IMG/VR virus record: IMGVR_UViG_3300038560_000007
Span: 1-64,000 of that record
Reading direction: 5' to 3' (one strand)
Source: a virus
Length of the DNA stretch: 64,000 bases
Shown: positions 35,769 through 42,524 of the stretch, piece by piece
Numbering within the stretch: position 1 is the stretch's first letter
How the letters are laid out: each line of letters opens with the position of its first letter
Notes under the pieces: model-generated
What the model was told of the DNA's origin: nothing
What the model saw: only the letters and a program-made list of their open reading frames with translations
The model's database searches: none
Program-made: the position numbers and the translations under genes

Positions 35769-36009
35769 TTACTGGCCTTGGGCGCTCCTCGCAGTCGTCC
35801 TGATCATCATGATCCCTGAGACGATTGCACTCGCGACTAACGCCGCGAACACCCTATCCGACTGGGTCTGGCGAGTCCTTCACGTCAACCCAGGCGGAGG
35901 CGCCATCAGTGGATGGACGTTCCTCCACTACGCGTTCTTCGTCCTCTGGGTCGGCCTATTCGTCTGGCTGACCTATCACTTCTTCTTCCGGGACATCACA
36001 GTTGTCTAG
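35740..36009 (+). CDS. two-helix membrane protein, 89 aa
   Basis: GTG at 35740 within the end of dpdA, RBS GAAGGGAGAG. Membrane helices WALLAVVLIIMIPETIALAT and HYAFFVLWVGLFVWLTYHFF flank a periplasmic-type loop. No family is recognised. Confidence 0.72.
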   Translation: MRSAETWGNDYWPWALLAVVLIIMIPETIALATNAANTLSDWVWRVLHVNPGGGAISGWTFLHYAFFVLWVGLFVWLTYHFFFRDITVV

Positions 36010-36220
36010 ACTCAGAGCCTGGCTCCTCCGAAGGCTTACGCAGCCTGAGATAGGCGAGATCCGTAGGTTCCATGACATCGACTTCGAGTTGGTCGGTTAC
36101 CAACTCGACTACAGCCTTTACTCTACGACTTCGCTTACGCTCCAGTACTGCCCAAGGATGTGGATCGAGGACATGGTGATCGGACATGAGGACGAGGTGT
36201 TTCATGACGGAACAGGATAG
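36002..36220 (+). CDS. hypothetical protein, 72 aa
   Basis: TTG start in an 8-nt overlap. MSRLRAWLLRRLTQPEIGEI, a beta middle (YSTTSLTLQYCPRMWIED) and an acidic end. No family is recognised. Confidence 0.65.
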   Translation: MSRLRAWLLRRLTQPEIGEIRRFHDIDFELVGYQLDYSLYSTTSLTLQYCPRMWIEDMVIGHEDEVFHDGTG

Positions 36221-36371
36221 TAAACAACCGATAGATAGCCTGAAGCACTGCACTGGATTCTGGGGCTGGGACAGTTGGTTCCCGCTTATCTGGATCTACC
36301 ACGCTCTCTTCGACGGCACATGGCTCTGTAAATGCGAACACTCCAAGTGGTACAAGGAGAAGACGTTTTGA
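36204..36371 (+). CDS. hypothetical Trp-rich protein, 55 aa
   Basis: ATG at 36204 after GACGAGGTGTTTC. The Trp-rich middle (HCTGFWGWDSWFPLIWIYHA) may be membrane-associated, with a Cys/His end WLCKCEHSKWYKEKTF. No family is recognised. Confidence 0.65.
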   Translation: MTEQDSKQPIDSLKHCTGFWGWDSWFPLIWIYHALFDGTWLCKCEHSKWYKEKTF

Positions 36372-36399
36372 GTAGAGTCAAGACTATGGGAGCGATGAT

Positions 36400-39078
36400 T
36401 TGACTACTGAGGCCCTAGAAGTACATCTAGATCCCAAACGCCTCGCTGCTACCGCTCTAGGCGCAAACTGCGCTGGCTGTCCAATGAACGACAACCGAGA
36501 GTACGGCTGCGTTAGCTCAACAGGTCCGCAGAAGGCAGACATTGGCGTCGTAGGGCAGAACCCTGGCCAGCAGGAGATCAGGACTGGCAAGCCTTTCATG
36601 GGACCTTCGGGTCGACTACTCGACCAAGTACTGAAGCACTACAATCTAGATCGTTCAAAGATGTTCATAACGAACGCCTGCCTTTGCGTACATCGGAACG
36701 AGAACATCACACCGCCAGCTGCTGCAGTCGCCGCATGCCGACCTAGACTCATTAACGAATTGCGAGGCCGAGATGTCAAGCAAGTCATCAACCTCGGAAA
36801 GGTCCCAGCTCAAGGACTCTTCGGAGTCAGAGATTCGATCACCTCACTTCGGGTGGGCTCATTCCGAGAGGTGTACGACCTGCCAGGCGTACAAGTCTAT
36901 TCTACGTTCCACCCTGCAGCTTGTCTTCGTAGTTCCGGATTCTTCCCTAGCCTTGTTGCTGATTTTGGTAAGCTTGTCAATCCACCTCCACCTTGGCGGG
37001 AACCTCAGTTCGTGGTATGGGAAGATCCTCATACCGCTATACGAGGCATCCGAGAGATGGAGCGCAGACATATTGATGTCATCACTCTCGACCTCGAGTG
37101 GGCAACACCTTTCGACAAGGACGTCTCTTTCGATCACCCTTACCGATACAAGCTCCTCTGTATCGGCATGGCATACGCAACAGATAAGGCAGTCATCATT
37201 GGCAAGACAGCAAGCCAGTCGATCGCGGTACTAGAGGTACTCCGGCAGTACCTGTCGACCTGCAAAAAGATCGTCTGCCAAAACGGGAAGTCGGACAAGC
37301 AGGGCGCGTACGCCAAGGGCTTCAACTTTGACTTCACCGATGACACCATGCTGTCGAACTACGTTATGGACGAAAGGCCAAGCATCCATGGACTCAAGGT
37401 TCAGCTGGAGGAGAAACTCGGATACCCTCGTTACGGGGATGAGATCAAGCAGTACCTCGGAAAAGGAAAGGCCAGGTCCTTTGCTAACATCCCCCTGGAT
37501 ATCCTGTATCGTTACAACGCGTTCGACACGTGTGGAACTTTCGCTCTCGAGGAGCACAACGGAAAGCTACTGGCTAGCGACGACTGGGCCGAACCGATAC
37601 GGCCTCGAGCTGACGGTGAACGCTGGGGCCTTGTTCGTCTTCACAGCTTCCATGTCGAGACGGCCAACAACCTCGCATACGTTGAGCTCAACGGTTTTCC
37701 CGTTGACCTAGAATGCAACGCCAAGCTGACTGAGAAGTACGACACGATCCTCGCCGGGCTCGAGCAGAACATGTTCGACGCGCTAGCAGGCGTTCGGGAG
37801 GATCCGAAGTTCAATCCTAGATCCCCTCAACAGTTGAAGAAGATCTTTGCCGAGCTAGGTGTTCCGCTCCCTAAGGTTCGTCGACCTAACGGAACGATGT
37901 CGGAGACGACAGACGCAGCGACGCTGAACGACCTGTATGACAAGTACAGATCGATGAAGCAGGTCACACTACAGGCACACATCCTCGACTCGGAAGATAA
38001 CGCTCTCGGTCCCGAGGTGGCTGAAGTCGAAACGCGATCAGTCGAAGTACGATTTCTCGAAGCGCTACTGGCTTATCGCAAGGCGGCTAAGACGAACGGC
38101 ACGTACGTTCGAGGACTGAAAAAGCATGTCTGGAAAGGTCGCGTCTTCCCGACCGTAATGATCCACTCCACCGTCTCTGGGCGTACGAGCCAGAAGAAGC
38201 CATCGCTTCAGGTCATCCCTCACGCCGACGAGATCAAGCGACAGTTCGTCGTGTCCGATTATCACCAGTGGAAGTATGGCTGGAAGCCTCATGAGGACTA
38301 TCACCTGCTAGCCGAGTTCGACTTCAAGCAGATCGAACTGCGAGTCCTCACGTGGCTCGCGGAAGAGGATTACTTCCGAGACATCTTCGAAGATCCTAGT
38401 CGGGACTTGTTTACGGAGCTAGCGGACGTCGTCCACCCTGAGCGTTCATCTAGGACGACAATGCATAAGAAGGACAGGCGTAACATCGTGAAGGCGTTTG
38501 TCTACGGACTCGCTTACGGTCGCGAGGCTGGATCGATCGCCGACGAGTTCAATATTCCTCTCCGGGAAGCCCAACGCATGCAGCGAGAGTTCTTCCAGGT
38601 CATTCCGAAGGTTGCAGCCTTCCGAGAGCAGGTCAAGTGGGCAGCTACGTCTCAGGACGACTTGGTAACTCCGTTCGGCAGGCGCAGACGATTCATGCTT
38701 GTTACCAGTGAGAACAAGAAGGACATTCAGAATGAAGCACTGTCATTCTATCCGCAGTCGATCGCGAGTGACATTTGCATCCAGGCCTTTGATTGGTTGC
38801 GGCCTAAGCTCAAAGGCGTTGCGTGGTGTCGCAATCTTGTTCACGACGCCTTGTTCTGGGAATTTCGCGAAGCCGATCTCGAGTACGTTGCCAACACAGT
38901 CATCACCACTATGCGTGAATCAGCCCGACGGGTCATGGGAGACTACGTACGAATCGATGTAGATGCCGAAGTGGGGCGAACCTGGGGAGACCTAATTAGC
39001 CTGGAGGAGTGGAGAGAAGGAAAGCGACCTTACCCGACATCGATAGTAAAGTGGGAACCAAGTGAACGAGCCAGCTAG
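36400..39078 (+). CDS. uracil-DNA glycosylase fused to DNA polymerase I, 892 aa
   Basis: Residues 20-215 match family 4/5 uracil-DNA glycosylases: CAGCPM cluster, GVVGQNPGQQE (motif A), GKPFMGPSGRLLDQVL, and TFHPAACLR (motif B). Next comes a 3'-5' exonuclease domain (ITLDLEWATPF, then YNAFDTCGTF) and a family A polymerase with DFKQIELRVL (motif A), KAFVYGLAYGREAG (motif B) and NLVHDALFWEF (motif C, Ala where Glu is usual). It replicates phage DNA and can remove uracil. TTG start at 36400; TGGGAGCGA upstream. Confidence 0.93.
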   Translation: MTTEALEVHLDPKRLAATALGANCAGCPMNDNREYGCVSSTGPQKADIGVVGQNPGQQEIRTGKPFMGPSGRLLDQVLKHYNLDRSKMFITNACLCVHRNENITPPAAAVAACRPRLINELRGRDVKQVINLGKVPAQGLFGVRDSITSLRVGSFREVYDLPGVQVYSTFHPAACLRSSGFFPSLVADFGKLVNPPPPWREPQFVVWEDPHTAIRGIREMERRHIDVITLDLEWATPFDKDVSFDHPYRYKLLCIGMAYATDKAVIIGKTASQSIAVLEVLRQYLSTCKKIVCQNGKSDKQGAYAKGFNFDFTDDTMLSNYVMDERPSIHGLKVQLEEKLGYPRYGDEIKQYLGKGKARSFANIPLDILYRYNAFDTCGTFALEEHNGKLLASDDWAEPIRPRADGERWGLVRLHSFHVETANNLAYVELNGFPVDLECNAKLTEKYDTILAGLEQNMFDALAGVREDPKFNPRSPQQLKKIFAELGVPLPKVRRPNGTMSETTDAATLNDLYDKYRSMKQVTLQAHILDSEDNALGPEVAEVETRSVEVRFLEALLAYRKAAKTNGTYVRGLKKHVWKGRVFPTVMIHSTVSGRTSQKKPSLQVIPHADEIKRQFVVSDYHQWKYGWKPHEDYHLLAEFDFKQIELRVLTWLAEEDYFRDIFEDPSRDLFTELADVVHPERSSRTTMHKKDRRNIVKAFVYGLAYGREAGSIADEFNIPLREAQRMQREFFQVIPKVAAFREQVKWAATSQDDLVTPFGRRRRFMLVTSENKKDIQNEALSFYPQSIASDICIQAFDWLRPKLKGVAWCRNLVHDALFWEFREADLEYVANTVITTMRESARRVMGDYVRIDVDAEVGRTWGDLISLEEWREGKRPYPTSIVKWEPSERAS

Positions 39079-39442
39079 GCGTACGGATCTTGCCCAAGGC
39101 TTCCTCGGCTCTGGCGAGGGAGGCTTCATGCGACCCGACTGGGTCATGTGCGGTGCTCCTCAGCCAGGAGGCGTAGGGGTCCGCCTCATAGCCAGCAAGA
39201 GCCTGTCCTTCGCCGAGCTTCGATACGAAGCGAGGTATCAAGACATCATTCTTGAGGACCCTCTTCCACATGATATAGGTCGTCGAATACTTACTTGGCA
39301 AGATCTCTCGCTAACCGTTCACATGATGCCGATGAGAAACGGAGACGTCATCATCCTTGATGGACCTGACTATCCGACGGTAATAGAGGCACTGTTCAAG
39401 GAGTGGTCGCCCACGCCGTCGAAGGCTATTGAAGGATCTTGA
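39062..39442 (+). CDS. hypothetical protein, 126 aa
   Basis: GTG start inside the end of the polymerase gene. Beta-rich body (GVRLIASKSLSFAELRYEAR, then RRILTWQDLSLTVHMMPMRN) with a conserved-looking GDVIILDGPDYPTVIEALF. No family is recognised. Confidence 0.75.
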   Translation: MNEPARRTDLAQGFLGSGEGGFMRPDWVMCGAPQPGGVGVRLIASKSLSFAELRYEARYQDIILEDPLPHDIGRRILTWQDLSLTVHMMPMRNGDVIILDGPDYPTVIEALFKEWSPTPSKAIEGS

Positions 39443-39574
39443 AACTCTAGCTCTAGCTGAGCATTGGAATTTGCTATGAAGATAGCGCTCAGCAGCGCTC
39501 TAACAAGGGAAAACCATAGCTCGCGCGTGGATATGTAGAGCAAGATCCTTCCTTGTTTAAACTCAAGATCCTTA
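39431..39574 (+). promoter_or_regulatory. GATCTTG inverted-repeat region between genes
   Basis: GAAGGATCTTG (39431-39441) is an exact inverted match to CAAGATCCTTC (39541-39551), and CAAGATCCTTA follows at 39564-39574. The first half extends to GGATCTTGAA, a variant of the AAGATCTTGAA box seen before promoters P1, P2 and P4. The 163-nt gap (39443-39605) has no -10/-35 of the usual set, only AGCGCT-type hairpins. It could be an operator cluster, a loop or an origin-like site. Confidence 0.5.
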
Positions 39575-39605
39575 GACATAATGCCGAGCAGAAAGAAAGA
39601 AAGAA

Positions 39606-39821
39606 ATGCCAATAGATCCAAAGGACGTCGACCTTCTTCCGTTTATTGAAAACCTTGAACCTAGTCAGTTCCCGAACAAGCTACAGGGCTGGCTGGAGGA
39701 GAACTATCCAGACATCCAGGTCCTGCGTGTGATCGTCGATCCTGCCACGATGGGCAAAACGTATATCCACATCGAGGTCGGAGTGTGCCCTGAAGCCATA
39801 GAGAGGGCGATGCAAGAGTGA
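39606..39821 (+). CDS. hypothetical protein, 71 aa
   Basis: GA-rich RBS (AAAGAAAGAA). Helical and acidic start (PIDPKDVDLLPFIENLEPSQ), then an alpha-beta pair (IQVLRVIVDPATMGKTYIHI). GTGA overlap with the next gene. No family is recognised. Confidence 0.75.
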   Translation: MPIDPKDVDLLPFIENLEPSQFPNKLQGWLEENYPDIQVLRVIVDPATMGKTYIHIEVGVCPEAIERAMQE

Positions 39822-40261
39822 AGCTACTGGCTATCGTTCCAGGGCCTGTTACAGGCTGGGCCACCTTCAACGACGATCACTTCGGAGCTTCAGGAGAGTA
39901 CGGACCGAGAGAGCACCACGGCGACACCTTCACGGCGATCACTATCTACGACCCTGATGTCGTCATATGTGAAAGCTATGGAGTCGAGAACTCCTGGGTC
40001 AAGCTCGAGTACATCGGAGTAGTCAAGGCGGCAGCGATGCTGGCTGCCAAGAGACTTGTCCTTCAAGGGCTCGTAACCCAAGAGTGGGCTACCGACATCA
40101 AGCTGAAGCGTACAGGAGTGACGCACACCAACTGGTATCTAGTTCGCCAACAGGTCGCCGCCCAACGCCACATCCTGTACTACCTTGCGCACAATACATT
40201 CGTAGAAGATTCAATCCGTCGAGCTGTCCTACGAAGCATTAAGCCGAAGCCCGGCTCGTAA
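39818..40261 (+). CDS. RuvC-like Holliday junction resolvase, probably inactivated, 147 aa
   Basis: The RNase H-fold start MKLLAIVPGPVTGWATF matches phage RuvC-like proteins, but the first catalytic Asp (normally AIDPG) is Val. Later VVICESYGV keeps the second acidic residue and the C-terminal VEDSIRRAVLRSI the last part. Loss of the first metal ligand should abolish cleavage, so it may bind junctions without cutting, or carry a sequencing error. GTG start in a GTGA overlap. It is the last rightward gene. Confidence 0.82.
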   Translation: MKLLAIVPGPVTGWATFNDDHFGASGEYGPREHHGDTFTAITIYDPDVVICESYGVENSWVKLEYIGVVKAAAMLAAKRLVLQGLVTQEWATDIKLKRTGVTHTNWYLVRQQVAAQRHILYYLAHNTFVEDSIRRAVLRSIKPKPGS

Positions 40262-40324
40262 CGGACCCTCAAACAATTCGCTACGATGCAGCGGGCGGAC
40301 GTCGCTTTACCGGGCTTCGGCGCC

Positions 40325-41113
40325 CTACTGGTGGGCTTTGAGCAGCGCCACCAAATCCGTGAAGTCCGAATTGATCTGGTTGGCCTTCGCCAACGCCCGA
40401 GCCTGCCATGAAGCAGCAGGCGCGGCCGGAGGATACCAGCCAGGAAGGGTTACGCTGAGATCTACGTTCGCCTGCGCAAGAGTCAGGCTAGTTCCAGGCA
40501 CGAGGGTAGTCGGATTCTCAGTAGGACTTGCCCACTGAACCGCGACGACTTCGTTCCCGAGAGTGGCAACGGCCTGACTCTGATCCAGATCCCAGTTGGC
40601 AACCCAATAGCCAACCTTGTGCATCTTGACGCCGGCGTCCTTGAGCTTCGCCTGGAGCGCAGCCAGGTTGCCCGCGGCGACGTAGATCGTTGAGTACTCA
40701 CCACGCTTCTGCCTCTCGGGCACGCTCGTGACTGCGTCGGCATCAGTAGCCGCTCCAGTCTCGATGTCGAGTACCTGAGCTGTGCCAGCTGCGAAGGCGG
40801 CACCTCCTGCCGACTGGTCGATCCTAATCCGCACCTTGTCTGGATACTTGTCGAAGTCGGTAGCTGTCCACGGAACGATTCCGCTACCGGTGACGTAGCC
40901 TGCGACCTTACCTACTGTAAGGCTGGCTGGGACGCTAGCTACCGCTGCGCCTGTGAAGTCAGCCATCGTGTCGAATGACGCCATGTAGTCCGCCTTCTTC
41001 CTGAGACGCTCTAGCCACGCCTCGTCGCTCTCTTTCACTCGGTAACGTGAATCACCGAACGTTTCCACGAACTGGTGCCAGAGCCATCGGACGACCTTAC
41101 TTGATCTTCGCAT
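40325..41113 (-). CDS. GH25/DUF1906-like endolysin, 262 aa
   Basis: After an N-terminal charged helix, the enzyme part (residues 55-240) reads GKVAGYVTGSGIVPWTATDF, then AQVLDIETGAATDADAV (acidic catalytic pair), then KVGYWVANWDLDQSQAVATL and VVAVQWASPTEN, the order of GH25/DUF1906 lysozyme-like barrels. It probably cuts host peptidoglycan as the lysin. It lies at the convergent end next to a membrane protein, and its 5' end overlaps that gene. Confidence 0.82.
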   Translation of the reverse strand: MRRSSKVVRWLWHQFVETFGDSRYRVKESDEAWLERLRKKADYMASFDTMADFTGAAVASVPASLTVGKVAGYVTGSGIVPWTATDFDKYPDKVRIRIDQSAGGAAFAAGTAQVLDIETGAATDADAVTSVPERQKRGEYSTIYVAAGNLAALQAKLKDAGVKMHKVGYWVANWDLDQSQAVATLGNEVVAVQWASPTENPTTLVPGTSLTLAQANVDLSVTLPGWYPPAAPAASWQARALAKANQINSDFTDLVALLKAHQ

Positions 41114-41624
41114 CGATGGCGTTCAGCTTCTCGATGATGGTCTTGATACCTCCATCGGTGTTCTCATCTAGCCAGTCCTTGACTTGTTCAAGATCCTGGA
41201 ACTGCTTAGCCTGACGTGCATCAGCGGCCACTGCAGCGATGTTGCCCTGCACCATGATCGCAGGCATCAGCACCAGCTCCAGCCAGGTCGACAAGACCAG
41301 CGTAGCGAGCAGCTCGAAGCCGAACGTGGTGATGAAGCCAAACTTGCCGATATAGCCACCTGCGTACAGACAGGACGGGGCTACGAGAGCCGCTAGCAAG
41401 GTGAACAGCCAGAAGGCATTCATCGAGCCAACTCGCTTGGTAATCCAGATCGCGCAGCGCTTGTTGAAGCTCGTCCACCAGCCGTCTTCCGGGAGTGGCT
41501 TCAGATGATCGATCGTACGCGCGTGGACTGCAAACGTGTGACCACCCACATGAGCATAACCAAAGTGCGGTCGATGTGGATGCCCTTTGGGAAGCTCCGG
41601 GACTACTGAGTCCTGTGCAGTCAT
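41097..41624 (-). CDS. DUF1003-like membrane protein, possible holin partner, 175 aa
   Basis: A His-rich N-terminus (ELPKGHPHRPHFGYAHVGGH), two membrane helices (AFWLFTLLAALVAPSCLYAG and GFELLATLVLSTWLELVLMP) and a C-terminal coiled coil (FQDLEQVKDWLDENTDGGIK). It resembles DUF1003 membrane proteins found in phage lysis modules. The stop overlaps the endolysin gene by 17 nt. RBS AAAGGCGGACAGT. Confidence 0.75.
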   Translation of the reverse strand: MTAQDSVVPELPKGHPHRPHFGYAHVGGHTFAVHARTIDHLKPLPEDGWWTSFNKRCAIWITKRVGSMNAFWLFTLLAALVAPSCLYAGGYIGKFGFITTFGFELLATLVLSTWLELVLMPAIMVQGNIAAVAADARQAKQFQDLEQVKDWLDENTDGGIKTIIEKLNAIDAKIK

Positions 41625-41650
41625 ACTGTCCGCCTTTCGTATTTTCTAAC

Positions 41651-41842
41651 TTATGGAACCTCGCGAACGGATATCAACGCTACTGGCCCATGACCATTAG
41701 ACGCCTCCATCCACAGCACGTTCTCTACCGAGAGCGCCTTGTTGGCCCCTTCGAGGAGAACCTGCTCACCCTTTCGTGGTGTCGCCGAGAGAATCACCTC
41801 TTTGCGCTGACCATTCGGGAACAGGAGAATCACAAGCGTCAC
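41651..41842 (-). CDS. hypothetical beta-rich protein, 63 aa
   Basis: It starts in an ATGA overlap with the gene at 41839-42459. Beta strands throughout (LVILLFPNGQRKEVILSATP, ending VALISVREVP). It lies between two membrane proteins of the lysis-like block. No family is recognised. Confidence 0.7.
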   Translation of the reverse strand: MTLVILLFPNGQRKEVILSATPRKGEQVLLEGANKALSVENVLWMEASNGHGPVALISVREVP

Positions 41843-42459
41843 CCGTCCTCCCTCGCGCTGAGGCGGTCATATACGTCCTTGGCAGCTAGAGAACTACCGC
41901 CAGCGCCGGCATCGCTGACAACCCGCTGAGCCGCCTCTGCACGGTCAGCGAGAGCCGCCTTCAGTTCATTAATCTTAGTCTGCGTGGCATCAATAGCGCC
42001 TAGCGACTCTTCGGATGGAGGCCGACCAGCGGCCCCGTTGAGCGCCACTACCTCTCGCATCATGGCTAGTTCACGAACAGTGGCATCCAGCTCAGACTGC
42101 ATCGCCGTAGTCATATTCGAGTTTACCAGTGCATGAATAACGTCAAGCTTACTGTTAGTCTTAGCATTAGCCACCACTAGCGTGTCGGCAACTACCTTCT
42201 GCGACGCTATCAGGTCAACAGCAGCTTCTGCAGCCTTAGAGGCCACCTGTGTCTGTGACGCAGTCAAGGACACGGCGGCTTCTGCGGCCTTATGAGCAAC
42301 TTCCTTCGCCGCAGCTACTGCAATCTTATTGTCACTCCTGATCTTGCGAATCTGGAACGTCCCAGCTATGACGCCGAACGCGACCCCGAACACCGTAGCT
42401 ACGCTAGCGATAGAAGTAATGATACTGGGGATGGATGCCGGTGCTGCCGCAATGAACAT
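41839..42459 (-). CDS. membrane-anchored coiled-coil protein, 206 aa
   Basis: An N-terminal membrane helix (IASVATVFGVAFGVIAGTFQ) is followed by long Ala/Ser/Val helices with repeats (KAAEAAVSLTASQTQVASKA, then AAEAAVDLIASQKVVADTLV). This anchored coiled coil beside an endolysin suggests a holin, spanin-like or tail-tube-to-membrane role. RBS AAGGGAGGTAACTAT. Confidence 0.72.
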   Translation of the reverse strand: MFIAAAPASIPSIITSIASVATVFGVAFGVIAGTFQIRKIRSDNKIAVAAAKEVAHKAAEAAVSLTASQTQVASKAAEAAVDLIASQKVVADTLVVANAKTNSKLDVIHALVNSNMTTAMQSELDATVRELAMMREVVALNGAAGRPPSEESLGAIDATQTKINELKAALADRAEAAQRVVSDAGAGGSSLAAKDVYDRLSAREDG

Positions 42460-42524
42460 ATAGTTACCTCCCTTCCCTCCTTAGTACAAGTCGCGCTATC
42501 AATGATCAAGTTCGCCTCCTAGCA

